A DNA stretch of 64,000 bases from Symbiodinium natans (lineage: Eukaryota > Sar > Dinophyceae > Suessiales > Symbiodiniaceae): the NCBI GenBank assembly GCA_905221605.1, contig CAJNDS010002295.1, positions 31,001-95,000 of the forward strand. The letters run 5' to 3'. The notes under the pieces were generated by a model. That model saw only the letters and a program-made list of their open reading frames with translations. It ran no database searches and was not told where the DNA came from. This document shows positions 1 to 10,164 of this stretch, piece after piece. How positions within the stretch are numbered: the first letter of the stretch is position 1; each line of letters starts with the position of its first letter. The position numbers and the translations under genes are program-made.

Positions 1-705
1 GGGCCGGTTTACGTCTCTCTGAGCACCCTTGTAATTGCAGTCCTCCAGCTGCAAATCCTGTGTGATCCTTCTTGCAGCCGTAAAGATTGAAGCCTTTCAA
101 GGCCCCCCCCCCCCCCCCCGGGCCCCCCAAGCCACCCCTATGTAGTGTTGTGTGCCGTGTGCATTGCAGCGGGTGAAGGCCGCCGCGGGGGGGGTGGGGG
201 GGCGGGGTACACATGTACATAGATGCACATACATACAGACAGACATACATAGGAAAAGAAGATATATACACATACATGTATGCATATATATATATATATA
301 TATATGTATGTATATGTATATGTGTATATATATACATACATGAATATACATATACATGTACATGTAGATATTGAAATATGTCTTTGTTTTCTAGGTTTAC
401 GCTTCCGTGTTTTTTTTTCACTATGACGGGCTCGATTTCTGTGATTGAAACCCAATAAGCGTCCAATGATTTATGTTCACTAACGACTTATATAGGGGAC
501 CCCTCCTCGGCGGACTGCCAACGCCCCGCAGCACCACAGCCGTCGACCTTCGCATGCTCAGCCCTCAAGCCCTAAATCCCTGAAGCCCTCAAGCCCTGAC
601 AACCCTCAACCGTGTTTTTGGCTGTAGGGCTTTTGGGTGCAAGGTGGCGTTGCAGCGTAACCCTGAACACGCCTCCTGAGCCCATCGATCCCAGACAAAC
701 CTAAA

Positions 706-1165
706 CCCCCTAAACCCCAAACCCTAAACCCTAAACCCTAAACCAAGATCGATCGGGTGAGTACAAGCCGGCGGGGAGCTCCGACTCTGTGGTCGGGTTT
801 AGTTCTTAAAAGGCCAGGTTCGTTGCATCCATGTCCGATTTCAAGCCGCGACGTGCTTCACCAACCCTAAACCCTAAACCCTAAATTTTTCATACGTTTT
901 CCACCTCTTGCCAGATCTTGTAATCATTGCAAGTGACATGATGTGCCATGTCATGCCATTGCGGCTTACGCAAAAAGGAGACCCCTGACATAAGACCCCC
1001 CCCCAAAATAGTAGGGCTCCCTTATGACATAAGACCCCAATAAGGTACCCCCTAATTTCGTAAGCCCAAAACCCTAAAACCCTAATTTCGTGAACCCTAA
1101 AACCCTAAAACCCTAAAACCCTAATTTCGTAAGCCCAAAACCCTAAAACCCAAAAGTTCGTAAAC
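706..1165. repeat. Telomeric repeats and variants
   Basis: CCCTAAA units at 706-745 and 859-885, then CCCTAAAA spaced by AATTTCG(T) from about 1065 to 1165. Nothing coding is supported between 1 and 1420. Confidence 0.9.
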
Positions 1166-1319
1166 CCCCACGTCGCACTTGCTGCAGAAGTTAGTCTGGT
1201 GGCTTGATTCCGGCCCGCCTGTCGCACTGCTAGAAGGCCACCACGCCTAAAGTCCTAAACCCTAAGCCCTAAGCCTTAAGCCCTAAACCAAACCCTAACC
1301 CTGAACCCTAAACGCTCAA

Positions 1320-1400
1320 CCCTCGACCCTATAGACCCTATAGACCCTATAGACCCTATAGACCCTATAGACCCTATAGACCCTATAGACCCTAGACCCT
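1320..1400. repeat. 9-bp repeat ACCCTATAG, about eight copies
   Basis: Perfect tandem of a telomere-derived 9-mer, beside degenerate CCCTAAA units at 1245-1320. Confidence 0.9.
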
Positions 1401-1424
1401 AAACCCTGCCTGGACATCTCTAGA

Positions 1425-1523
1425 CATTCCTTGCCTCGTGAGAAGCCTCTCCTGGGACCCGGGCTCCTGCGCTGAGCGACACCTGGGCGCGAGGGCGCTT
1501 GGCTAGCCTATACGGTGCGGCGG
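1425..1523 (-). CDS. Possible first exon
   Basis: The minus strand has ATG at about 1525 and reads MAAAPYRLAKRPRAQVSLSA, then GARVPGEASHEARN, in GC-rich sequence surrounded by telomeric and CA repeats. A basic N-terminus is plausible. No homolog recognised. Confidence 0.35.
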
Positions 1524-1671
1524 CCATGGACCCCCCAAAAATGCGCGCACACACACACACACATGCACAGAGACTCACGCGGACACTCGCACACGCGTGT
1601 GCGCACACACACACACACAACTCTTCAGCCCTAGGCCAACAAATCCTTGATACCCTCAAGCCCGCAAGCCA

Positions 1672-2100
1672 GGGTTTAGGGTTTAGGGTTTCGGGTTTAG
1701 GGTTAATTAAGCCCATAACCTAAACATAGACCGTCCCAGCTGCAGATCCTAGAAGGTGTTTCCCGCATTCTGGGGCTGCGGCGAAGTTGGTCTCCAAACC
1801 TTTGGAGGAGAACTGGTTCAAAAATGGGGAATCGTTTGGGGTTGAGGGTTTAGGGTTTAGGGTTTAGGTTTCGAACATGGGGAGTCAGTTAGGGTTATTG
1901 CCTTTGAGGGAAGGGCTAGGGTTTAGGGCTTAGGGTATGGTGTAAGGTATCCTCAAAGGGAATCACTTGGGGTGCTTGATTATGCCTTTGAGGGTGGGGT
2001 TTAGGGTTTAGGGCTTAGGGCTTAGGGCTTAGGGCTTAGGGTTTAGGGTTTAGGGTTTAGGAAGGTATTCGGGCGATTTCGGTTGCACGGCGAGGGTTGG
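1672..2100. repeat. Telomeric repeats with duplicated flanks
   Basis: TTTAGGG runs at 1675-1703, 1846-1870 and 1996-2061. ATTGCCTTTGAGGG near 1898 and ATTATGCCTTTGAGGG near 1980 flank one run. No exon seen. Confidence 0.8.
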
Positions 2101-2626
2101 GTGGCTCATAGGCTTTAATTAGGGAGTTTGGGGTTTAGTGTTGAGGGTTTGTAGGGCCCACGAAGCTTAGTGGTTAGGCACCTTTTTCTTCTGGGGTCCC
2201 CACGCCAAGGACAATTTTTCAGACGGGTAGCTAGATATAGTCCTTCTAGCTGACTCGTACTAAAGTACCCTTCTATGCCACTTTCTGGAGCCTTGTTGGA
2301 GGTGCCTCTCACTGCAGGTAACGTACATCGATCAGGAAGCCTAGTATAGTCAGAGGTGTACTAGGTGTCGAATAAGTACTAATGGTATTCCCTTAGGGTT
2401 CTAATGTATTCAGGCCCCTATATTCTCCTTCATTAAGAGCTTTAGGTTTGGTAGGTTCTGGCCCCTGTGGTCCTAACATTCCCTGATGGTCTCGAAAGCC
2501 GAAGAAGTCCCCCAAACCCAAAAAAGCCCCCCCCCCCCCCGCCCCCCCAAAACCCTAAAACCCTTACTTCAAGCCCTACAAACCCTGAAGCCCAGAATTC
2601 CCAGATCCCAGGACTTCCCCCAGCTA

Positions 2627-2712
2627 GTAGCCCAGTAACCTTCATATAAAACTGTTTTTGAGCTTGGTTACCTTAAAAGGGAACCCGAAACCAAAAAGGG
2701 TAAAGTGTACCA
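2627..2712. mobile_element. Partial family A element
   Basis: GTAGCCCAGTAACC on the left, then the core with AAAGGGAACCCGAAACCAAA; the right TIR is lost into a telomeric run. Confidence 0.5.
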
Positions 2713-2839
2713 ACCCTAAACCCTAAGCCCCAAGCCCCAACCCTAAACCCTAACCCCTAAACCCTGGGCGTCCGGGCCCGCCGCCCTTCCAAGGGCGAGG
2801 GCCCCCAGGCTCTGGGCCCAGCGCTGGGCCTCCCCGCAG

Positions 2840-2966
2840 CCTGGACGTAGGGTGTAGGGTGTAGGGTGTATAGGGTGTGTAGGGTGTATAGGGTGTAGGG
2901 TGTAGGGTGTAGGGTTTAGGGTTTAGGGTTTAGGGTTTAGGGTTTAGGGTTTAGGGTTTAGGGTGC
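2840..2966. repeat. TAGGGTG / TTTAGGG array
   Basis: Starts as (GTAGGGT)n and TATAGGGTGT variants and becomes pure TTTAGGG at about 2908-2962. Confidence 0.9.
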
Positions 2967-3038
2967 AGGGTTCAGGGCTGCGGGTTGCGGGTTGCGAAAC
3001 ATCCACAGCTGCGGGGTTAGGTACCTTGTGAAATCTGC

Positions 3039-3329
3039 CTAGAGCCCAGGCGCGAACGGGCAAATCACCTTTTGTCCGGTGGCGGAGTAAACCATATGAT
3101 CTGCTGAGGATATCCGAGGTTCCCCGAGCCGTGCCTGCCGAAAAGCGCATCTTGGATGCGAGAGGAACGGAGCGGTAAAGCACACCGGCAGGTACGAAGC
3201 ATGAGGGTTAGAACATTCTCTGCAATCAGAGCGGACATTTGAATAACACCATGGCGGGGGCGTGAGCAAGTTCCTACTGCTCCCCAAAATCTGGGAATTC
3301 AAAGCTTGCCTCTGTGTTGCTGTTAGCAT
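3039..3329 (-). CDS. Weak exon candidate region
   Basis: Two overlapping minus-strand frames are open across unique sequence, with a TCTGATTGCAG acceptor near 3218. I cannot choose a frame. The region has no telomeric repeats, unlike its surroundings. Confidence 0.25.
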   Translation of the reverse strand: MLTATQRQALNSQILGSSRNLLTPPPWCYSNVRSDCRECSNPHASYLPVCFTAPFLSHPRCAFRQARLGEPRISSADHMVYSATGQKVICPFAPGL

Positions 3330-3597
3330 GTCTGTTCCTGCAAAATTAGGAAGTCAAAGAAATCAAGATCAACTACTCAACTGTTGTCCCAGTAAGAACT
3401 TCTCGCAAAGGGGGTTGCCGAAATTAGGGGATACCTTATCGGGGTCCTTGTTACTGGGGGATCCTACTATTTGGGGATCTATCTTGGTGGGTCCCCTATT
3501 TTCGTAAACCCCAAATCACATCGCTTTCAGGATGGCATTGCCAAGGCCCCTTGCCATACACGTTGCACCTCCAGTTCTGGAAGTGTGTCATTCCCTA

Positions 3598-3696
3598 AAG
3601 GTCCATGCACCTAAATAGGAAATACCTGGGCCTTAAAGCACCTCCTATTTAAGGACTTTGGGGCCCGAGTACACAATAGTCAGGTACATGGACCCT
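3598..3696. mobile_element. Element family G
   Basis: AAGGTCCATGCACCTAAATA and GTCAGGTACATGGACCCTTT form inverted ends. Related sequence occurs at about 46456-46512 and, truncated into a telomeric array, at 14057-14082. Confidence 0.55.
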
Positions 3697-3704
3697 TTTG
3701 GGGT

Positions 3705-6700
3705 TTAAAGCAGGTACAAGTAGAAGAGGACGAACACGCTGGCGCCGGCCGCACGGGTGCTGGCAGAAGACAGATCCGATGTAGAGGCCGACGTGCTGTC
3801 CGATGCAGAGGCCGACGTGCTAGGGCAGTTGTCCTTCGTGACGCTGCCTTACTTCTCCAATAACCAAGGGGAAAAAAGGTTACACTTTATTTTTCCTGCA
3901 AAAAAAGGAAAACCCAAAAAGTTTAAAGTTCAACTACTGGCAAAGTAAGCTGCAAAGACTGCTCCAGACCTGGAAGGCCTCGTCGGCAAGTAGCATGCCG
4001 TTGTCACCCATCTCGTCGCAATCGCCCAGATTCTGGTACCTTGGGGACGAAATGAACCTTAAAATTGGGGGTCATAGACCCTATACTAATATAATCCCTA
4101 TTGGTTCATAAACCCTAAACCCTAAACCCTAAACCCTAAACCCTAAACCCTAAATCCTAAACCCTAAACCCTAAACGTTCGTTTCGTCCCCAAGGTGCTT
4201 GAACTTCTCCGGGATCTGCGAACATGGTACAGTCTTTGTGATGGTCTGCCCGTCTGTGCCCCACTCGTTCTCAAGGACCAATTTGGACGTCATCTGAGGC
4301 ACGTGCCCGCCCTGTTCCGTGCGCCAGGAATACACGAAGTTCTTGAGCTGGTCGATGGTGGAGCTGCGGAACTTGAAGATGACGATGGCTGTCGGGATCA
4401 TGAGCGTCTGGTTGTACACGGCGTCCAGCGCGCAGTCCTGAAAAAGGACCCCAAGTGAACTATGAAGATGGGGTCATATACCCTCTACTACTGGACTTCC
4501 TATCTGGTCAAAAGAACCATAAACCCCTTTAGGGTTCGTTTGGTCCTTATAAGGGTCCTCCAGGCGCCCCCCGTTCACTGCGCTTAGAGCCTTGTTGTTG
4601 TCACACATCGCCTTGCGCAGGGTGGATCCGACTGAGCAGCCAGTCCACACGACAACTCCGTCCGTGGTCACGTGGCTCTGCATCCTCTTCCTTGGGGGAC
4701 GAAATGAACCCAAACAGGGCTTATTATGGTCCATAGACCTGAATAGGGGTGTATAATATATATATATATATATATATATATTACACATATATCCGCTGCT
4801 CTTCTGGTGTCGATGTGACTGTTGACGTGGATGTGCTACCTGCGTGGTTACAAGACTCAGCAACCGTCGAGCATGATAGCCTTCAGAGGAACACATGCCG
4901 ATACGACTCCATCGAGCATGATCGCCCTAAGAATACATGCTCCATGTCCAGCCGAATATGCGCAATGTGCGGCCAGGCAAGCTGGCCTAGTTACATGGAC
5001 AGCACATACAGCTTTCCTGGGTACATGGAATTCTGCCGCTGCTCTTCTGGTGTCGATGTGACTGTTGACGTGGATGTGCTACCTGCGTGGTTACAAGACT
5101 CAGCAACCGTCGAGCATGATAGCCTTCAGAGGAACACATGCCGATACGACTCCATCGAGCATGATCGCCCTAAGGGGAATACATGCTCCATGGATAGCTC
5201 CATTGGTTCAGCAGGTTCGCAGTGTGAATGCTGGGGTCTTGCTGGTCTTGGTGGTGCTTGGACGGAAGATTCAAATCGAGGGCGTATGCTTTTCCTGTCA
5301 TTTTCTGACTTGGCGGTTGAAGGTGGCGCCCGCGCGAGGCAAGGAACCTGGATTGGGGTTTGGGAGCCACTTCCAGACTCTTTTCGTGGAGAGGTGCAGA
5401 CATTGGTCCTGGATTCGGGATTTGATGGCGAGCAATCGTTGCTAGGCCGCATCATCACTTTCGATGTGGTGGCGTCCGGCCACGTTGACGGCGTCAGGGC
5501 GGCCGGTGGCATTCGCGCCCTTGCAGCCAAGATGCTAAAGCAGGAGCACCGCGTATGCCTTGGTGGGGCGTTTCGCTACTTCGATCCCGGAGGCGACACC
5601 ACGGAGGCCTTGGACACGCCTGTCAGGACTCGGGCTGCGGCAGGTCAGGGCGTGGGCAGGCAGTTCGCAAGCAAGCAGTTGGAGGACAGCCTTGCTCTCT
5701 CAGACGACAACGTCCACACAGTGTTGATGCTCGAAGGCCAGCAGTTGCTCTGCAACCGCGCGCTCGCAGCCTACAACGTTCAGAAGGAGTCGACGCTCCA
5801 CCTGGTCTTGCGCCTGCATGGTGACGTGCAGTTCTTCGCGCAGGTGCTGCTTGGCGAGACCAACACCTTTGGTGTTGCGGCTTCTACTGTGGACACCGTG
5901 AAGGCGACGATCTCATCTGGTCAGCGCTGCTCCATCTTCGCAAGCGCTCAGAAGGAGTCGACACTCCACCTGTTCTTTCGGCGCCTGTGCGGTGGCGTGC
6001 AGTTCTTCTTGAAGACGCTGAAGGGTAAGGCCATCGACATGAATGTTGCAGCATCCGCCATCGACACCATGACGACGCTCATGCATCGCATCTTCGGCGC
6101 CTTGGGCACCGCGCAGGCCCCTTCCTACTCAGAGGGCCAGGCCAAGAAATACATGCTCTGGTGGCACAAGTGCACCAGCGTTCTGGGGACGGCGGCGCTC
6201 GCTTCCACATGATCTTCCACCTACAGAGCGGCAAGCCGCGAGAATCACCCTAGAGGCATGCTGCAAGTGCCGTTGCTTCCTTCTTTTTATCTGCGCGTGG
6301 TCACTGCAAGCTTTCGTGGTTGTTCATGGAGTTTCTGGGCCATGCTGCTTTTTGTTCCATCGTTCTGGTTTCCAGAATGTGCCAGATTACTTGTTGGTGC
6401 CTTTTGTAGATAGGGTGGGACAGCTTTTCACCTGAAGTGCGGTGCGCTGGGTCAATCCCCCCGATGAGGTGCGAATCCACACTGGCATACTCACTCCGAA
6501 TTAGGTGCATGCCTAAGGCTGCGTCCGACTGGACTCGGTGCCTCGAAAGCGGAAAGCGGAATTACACATATATATATATATAGTAGTATGTAGGGTATAG
6601 GACCCCTCAATTTTAGGGTTCATCTCGCCCCCAAGCTTCACCGCCATGTCGGCAAAGTTGGTCGTCTCATTGTTCGTGTTCTCGAACCACAAGTTCACGT

Positions 6701-8313
6701 CCTCCAAGCCTTGGTAGCCCAGAAACCACATTCTGATAAGGGGCACCCTTTTTTGGGTTGGCTCTTTTATAAGGGAACCCATAACACAAAAAACAAAAAA
6801 CGTAAAGGGTACCCAAGACTGGGCTACCAAGAAGCTTACGGATGGCTCCGGCTGCCTCATCTTTGGCCCGGGCAGGGTCTGCCAGGACCAGTAGCACAGC
6901 TCAGCGTCGCCCATGTCCGCCGAAATCGCGGCCAGCGCATCCAGGAAGGGGTTGTAGCTGGGGGTCGTCGGCCTGGGCCCAAGAGGAACCTAGGAATAAA
7001 GGATTATAAGGGAACCTGGGAACCTGAACCCCAAAAAAAAAGGAAGAAAGGGGCCTACTCTGAGGTCCTAGCGGCCAAGGGCTTGGAGCTCCTGGCCCGG
7101 AGTTCGACAGGAGGGTGCCACTGTCCGCATAAGAGTCCACGAGATACCCCGGATAGGTGCCTCATACTTCTCCCCAAGAGCCACGGGAAAGGCCAAGAAA
7201 TAAAGAGGGTTAAACGTTACTACTCCTACTAGATATAAGGAAACCCAAAAAGCTTTAAAGTTCATGTACTGGCTAAGTTTAAGTAAGGAAACCCAAAAAG
7301 CTTAAAGTAGGGCACCCTACATATTCCCTTAAAAGTTATGTGTAGGGGGATAGAGGGTGCCTCATTAAGAGTAAGGTGCTCAACCGGCGGCCGTCCACGG
7401 ACGGGTGCCCGTGGGGCACTGGACCCTCGCCACCGAAGGGGCAGGCCACGCTTAGCGGGAAGGCGCAAGCCACCACCTTACGGTTGGTAATAGAATCCCT
7501 TAAAGGGTATATATAGGGGAATGAGGCACCTTCTATCCTATATCCCATAATCCCTTAAAGGGTATACATATATATATATATATGTATATGTATATGTATA
7601 AGTATGTGTATATGTATATGTATATGTATGTGTATATGTCTATGTATACATATATATATATAGAGGGGAATGAGGTACCCTATATCCCCCCATAATAAAC
7701 ACTTTATATAGGGTACCTCACTCCCTCATTCCCTACGATCCCACAGTAAGCCACCAGGAGGTCGCGGACACGCATCAGGGCCATGGCGTTTTCGTCTTCT
7801 TTGCCAGCTTGGGCGCCGGAGGCAGATGGCTATTCGGATATGCAGGGTTTAAGGTTTAGGGTTTAGGGTTTAGGGGCCCAGTAACCATATTATGATAAGG
7901 GCACCCCTTTTTGGCGCTGGTGAACCTGGAACCCCAAAAAAGGGTTCAGGGTACCACTGGGCTACTAAGATACTGTCTCGGCAAGGTGGGATCCTGCCGA
8001 CGCATGTGCGATGCGGCGCAAGAGTGAGAAGGAAGAGCTAGGCGGTAACAGGGTTTAGCTCCAAGTATTCGAACCTATCTATACCTGATGTGTATAGATC
8101 GGTCTCTTCAGCAATACCCTCCCCTTGCCCTAAGCCCTAAACCCTCAACCCTAAACCCTCAAAAAGAACGAATGTCTCGGATGCTTTAACGCGAGTCATG
8201 CACCCCCTAACCCTAAACCCTAAACCCGAAACCCGAAACCCTAAACCCTCCACCGAGCCGCATCCCCGGCCTTTGAGCAGCGTCGTCTGGACCACGGCGT
8301 TGAAGCCGAAGGA
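3705..8313 (-). CDS. Multi-exon gene for a predicted surface/secreted protein with hydrophobic C-terminal tail (5' end not found)
   Basis: Exons on the minus strand, 5' to 3': 8313-8254, 8037-7966, 7829-7737, 7476-7361, 7160-7068, 6972-about 6834, 6709-6631, 4690-4558, 4437-4190, 4039-3951 and 3847-3705 (stop at 3707-3705). Phases agree across every junction except 6972-6834 to 6709, where the frame is off by one unless a GC donor near 6893 is used. The exon 4437-4190 encodes 82 residues beginning DCALDAVYNQTLMIPT and containing STIDQLKNFVYSWRTEQGG. The last exon is Ser/Thr-rich (STSASASDSTSAS) and ends in SVFVLFYLYLL, like a GPI-anchor signal or a short membrane tail. Donors include GT, GC (3950) and GA (4557). 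Introns are inverted-repeat elements or contain telomeric repeats. I do not recognise the family. The exons are well supported; exact boundaries may be off by 1-2 nt, and the start lies upstream of 8313. Confidence 0.72.
4040..4189 (-). mobile_element. Introner-like element, family E, with internal telomeric repeats
   Basis: This 150-bp block separates two exons of the 3705-8313 gene. Its ends are inverted: CCTTGGGGACGAAATGAACC on the left, and TTCGTTTCGTCCCCAAGG on the right. The right two fifths is an array of about ten CCCTAAA units. Removing it joins the frame KFKHL-G-YQNLGD. The TIR end CCCCAAG supplies the acceptor AG on the minus strand; the donor is not GT. Confidence 0.8.
4438..4557 (-). 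mobile_element. Introner-like element, family E, GA-AG intron
   Basis: A 120-bp intron of the 3705-8313 gene. On the minus strand it begins GACCCTTATAAGGACCAAAC and ends TTTTTCAG. The exons join as CTG GAG / GAC TGC, giving RLEDCALD. The sequence GGAC occurs at both edges and may be a short target duplication. Confidence 0.75.
4793..5278 (+). repeat. 243-bp tandem duplication, two copies
   Basis: The block starting CCGCTGCTCTTCTGG at 4793 recurs almost unchanged at 5036. The second copy differs mainly by an inserted GGG near 5175 (keeping frame) and by divergence at the end. The first copy begins exactly at the left edge of the ubiquitin-like insertion. Confidence 0.85.
4793..6560 (+). pseudogene. 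Degenerate polyubiquitin-like insertion, antisense inside an intron
   Basis: An open frame on the plus strand runs to a stop at 6210-6212. Its first in-frame ATG is near 4942; the apparent upstream start is a GTG inside a TA microsatellite. From about 5430 to 6110 the product carries ubiquitin signatures: ITFDVVAS near 5457, FASKQLEDSLALSDDN near 5663, YNVQKESTLHLVLRLHGD near 5772, QKESTLHLFFRRLCGG near 5949 and VQFFLKTLKGKAIDMNVAAS near 5999. Real polyubiquitin ends each unit in RLRGG; here the junctions read RLHGD and RRLCGG, and the middle of a unit is deleted, so normal processing to ubiquitin is unlikely. The segment opens with a 243-bp tandem duplication (4793-5035 and 5036-5278). It is flanked by the 13-bp direct repeat ATTACACATATAT (4780-4792 and 6561-6573). 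A decayed retrocopy or an expressed divergent paralog are both possible. Confidence 0.7.
6710..6833 (-). mobile_element. Introner-like element, family A
   Basis: The TIRs read GGTAGCCCAG on the left and CTGGGCTACC on the right, around a core with GGGCACCCTTTTTTGGGTTG and AAAGGGTACC. It lies between coding segments of the 3705-8313 gene; on the minus strand it offers a GTAGCCCAG donor and a CTACCAAG acceptor. Confidence 0.75.
7873..7965 (-). mobile_element. Introner-like element, family A
   Basis: Starts GGGCCCAGTAACCATATTAT and ends GGTACCACTGGGCTAC. It begins immediately after the exon 8037-7966 on the minus strand, giving the donor TTA|GTAGCCC. The intron continues through telomeric repeats to 7830. 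Confidence 0.75.
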
Positions 8314-8324
8314 CTGGGCGGCTT

Positions 8325-8590
8325 GTGGGCTTTGGGGGGGGGGGGGGGGGGGGGGGGGGTAAGGGTTTAGGGCTTTTAGGGTTTACAGGGCTTTTTAGAG
8401 TTTATAGGTTTTCATAGGATTCATAGGTTTTTATAAGGTTTTTTAGGGTTTGTAGGGTTTAGCGTTTATAGGTTTCTGTGGGGTTTTTAGGCTTTCTTTT
8501 GTTTTTAATCGTACAGGGGGTTATAGGGCTTAAAAGGGTTTGTAGGGTTTGTAGGGTTTATACGGTTAAAAGGGTTTATAGGGGCTTACA
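8325..8590. repeat. Poly-G tract and degenerate GGGTTTATA / GGGTTTTTA repeats
   Basis: A G run of about 28 bases (8332-8359), then decayed telomere-like units with extra T. It lies just upstream of the first exon found for the 3.7-8.3 kb gene. Confidence 0.85.
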
Positions 8591-8734
8591 GGTCGCCCAT
8601 GGACACAAGAAACTCCTGAATCTAAGCACGCATGAGAAATCCTCAAAAATGACTGAAGAGAGTTTCGCAACAAGGGGGCACGCAGAAAAGGGCAACCCCG
8701 AATCCATGTCCTCCAGCCCAACAAATAAGTATGA

Positions 8735-8850
8735 TGTGTGTGGGCATTTCCCTAAACGTAGGGGGTACCCCTTTTAGAACCCAATTGAATAGAATTCCCT
8801 TCAAGGCACCCCCCAAACAAGGGTACCCCTATTTTCGGAAACCCCCGTAG
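8735..8850. mobile_element. Element family H
   Basis: TGTGGGCATTTCCCTAAACG to GGGTACCCCTATTTTCGGAA and ACCCCCG; about 70 percent similar by eye to 12555-12675. Confidence 0.55.
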
Positions 8851-8984
8851 CCCGAAACTCTAAACCCTAAGCCCTAAAACCTACACCCTAAACAGTCCCA
8901 AAACCCTTGACACCAAAAGTCACACCCATCCACTTTTCGTAGTGAAGAGTTAGGAGGAAGGTACCAAGCCCCTTTTTCCCCGAG

Positions 8985-9440
8985 CTGTGTGTGGGGCCAC
9001 CGCGTGCGGTAGGCTCAGGGGCGCCGTCGCAGGATTTGGCCGCCGTGACTGCTGCTTGGCCTTGCGCCTTTGGTGCTGCTTGCTATTTGGGTGCTGCTGC
9101 TTGCTACTTGGGTGCCCTAGTGGGTCTGTTTCTGGTGCTGCTTGCTGCTGGGCCGTGCGCCGCTGGTACTGCTTGCTACTTGGGTGTCCTGCTGGACCTG
9201 TTGCTGCTGTATCTGCTGGTTACTTGTGCACCTTTCTGGAACTTGCAATGCCAGGGCTGTTGAGCCTGGCGCCGCGCGTGCCCTGCTGGGCCTGGCGCCG
9301 CTGCCCTTTTTTGCTACTTGGGTGCCATGGTGGGCCTTGCAGGGGTGCCCTGCTGTGCTTTTAGCCGCTGGCGCTGCTTGCTACTTGGGTGCCCTTCTGG
9401 GCCCTGCACCGCTAGCGCTGCTTGCTGGGACAGCCTCATG
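8985..9440. repeat. Minisatellite based on GCTGCTTGCTACTTGGGTGC
   Basis: Units of mostly 15-60 bp containing TTGCTACTTGGGTGCC recur from 9060 to 9435, with an isolated unit at 9663-9720. Both plus frames across it are open and rich in Leu, Ala and Cys, but this follows from the repeat. Confidence 0.7.
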
Positions 9441-9559
9441 AGCGCAGCGGCATGAAGCCGTCCGAGCTTCCCTCCAAGCACGCTCATTCCCAACGCAGCT
9501 TCAACAGGTCATTCATGATCAACTTCGATTGGCCCGGACAAGTACTGCCTGGCTCACGG

Positions 9560-9991
9560 AGACCCAGACTAAAGGCATGAAACCCTTGTCAAAGCTGTAA
9601 AGAGCGGAGGCTGTGGTGCATAGGCCTTTTCGAAATCATGCTCCTTGCGCCGCCGGTGTCTTCTGCTACTTGGGTGCCCTGCTATGCCTTTAGCCTGCTG
9701 TGCCTTGCGCCGATGGTGCAACGCCGTTGCGTGCAGTTCTTTATCGTCTCTTGGCCGGGTGCTCCAGTGGCACTCTGCCAGCAGGAGTTGAACCTGCATG
9801 CGTAAGGGCGTGTTGCAATAGTCCCTGCAGCGACTTCTGTACAGGCCCAGAGAACCGACGGTCTGATCTGCAGTGAGTTTGGCTGCCCACTGCAGCAGCA
9901 AAGCCTCAGGCACTCCAGGACTACTTCCTGCAGGTCCACCGAAGCGAGGGCAGTCTGCAGGGAGGCCCTTGGAAGGACTACTGGCGCCCAA
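9560..9991 (-). CDS. Exon candidate
   Basis: The minus-strand frame contains LLLQWAAKLTADQTVGSLGL, then YRSRCRDYCNTPLRMQVQLL and LAECHWSTRPRDDKELHATA. This central part looks like protein; the ends do not. It lies upstream of the 3705-8313 gene in the same orientation but I could not connect them. Confidence 0.35.
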
Positions 9992-10164
9992 CCTCGGAAG
10001 GCCCTCGGGAGGCCTTGAGCCTTACCTGAACTCCAAGCGGAGGGGCAGTGACGTTTAACGGAGCCCCTGAGATGCCGGCAGGGATGGTGCCTGAGGCACT
10101 AAAGTCAGTCGCGAAGTTGAGAAAACAGGTCTGACAGAGGATCCAAGTAGTCACCCAGACCACC

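Larger units (their letters stand above)
4691..6630 (-). mobile_element. Family E introner split by a later 1.77-kb insertion
   Basis: The left end (CTTGGGGGACGAAATGAACC at about 4691-4710) and the right end (TTTTAGGGTTCATCTCGCCC, then CCCAAG, at about 6611-6636) are the two halves of one family E element. Its TA-rich centre is interrupted by the polyubiquitin-like segment. The flanking exons (6709-6631 and 4690-4558) join in frame as VKLG-KRMQSH, so the whole 1.94 kb behaves as one intron. Confidence 0.75.

Noticed and set aside
97-455. ORFs rich in Tyr, Ile, Met and His
   Set aside because: They are translations of TA/TACA microsatellites.
9000-9441. Three overlapping Leu/Ala/Cys-rich ORFs as membrane proteins
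   Set aside because: All three frames are open because of the TTGCTACTTGGGTGCC minisatellite.
9780-9800. tRNA T-arm-like sequence on the minus strand (GCAGGTTCAACTCCTGC)
   Set aside because: The stem and loop fit, but the 3' strand TGGCAGA has no partner at the right distance, so no tRNA fold closes.
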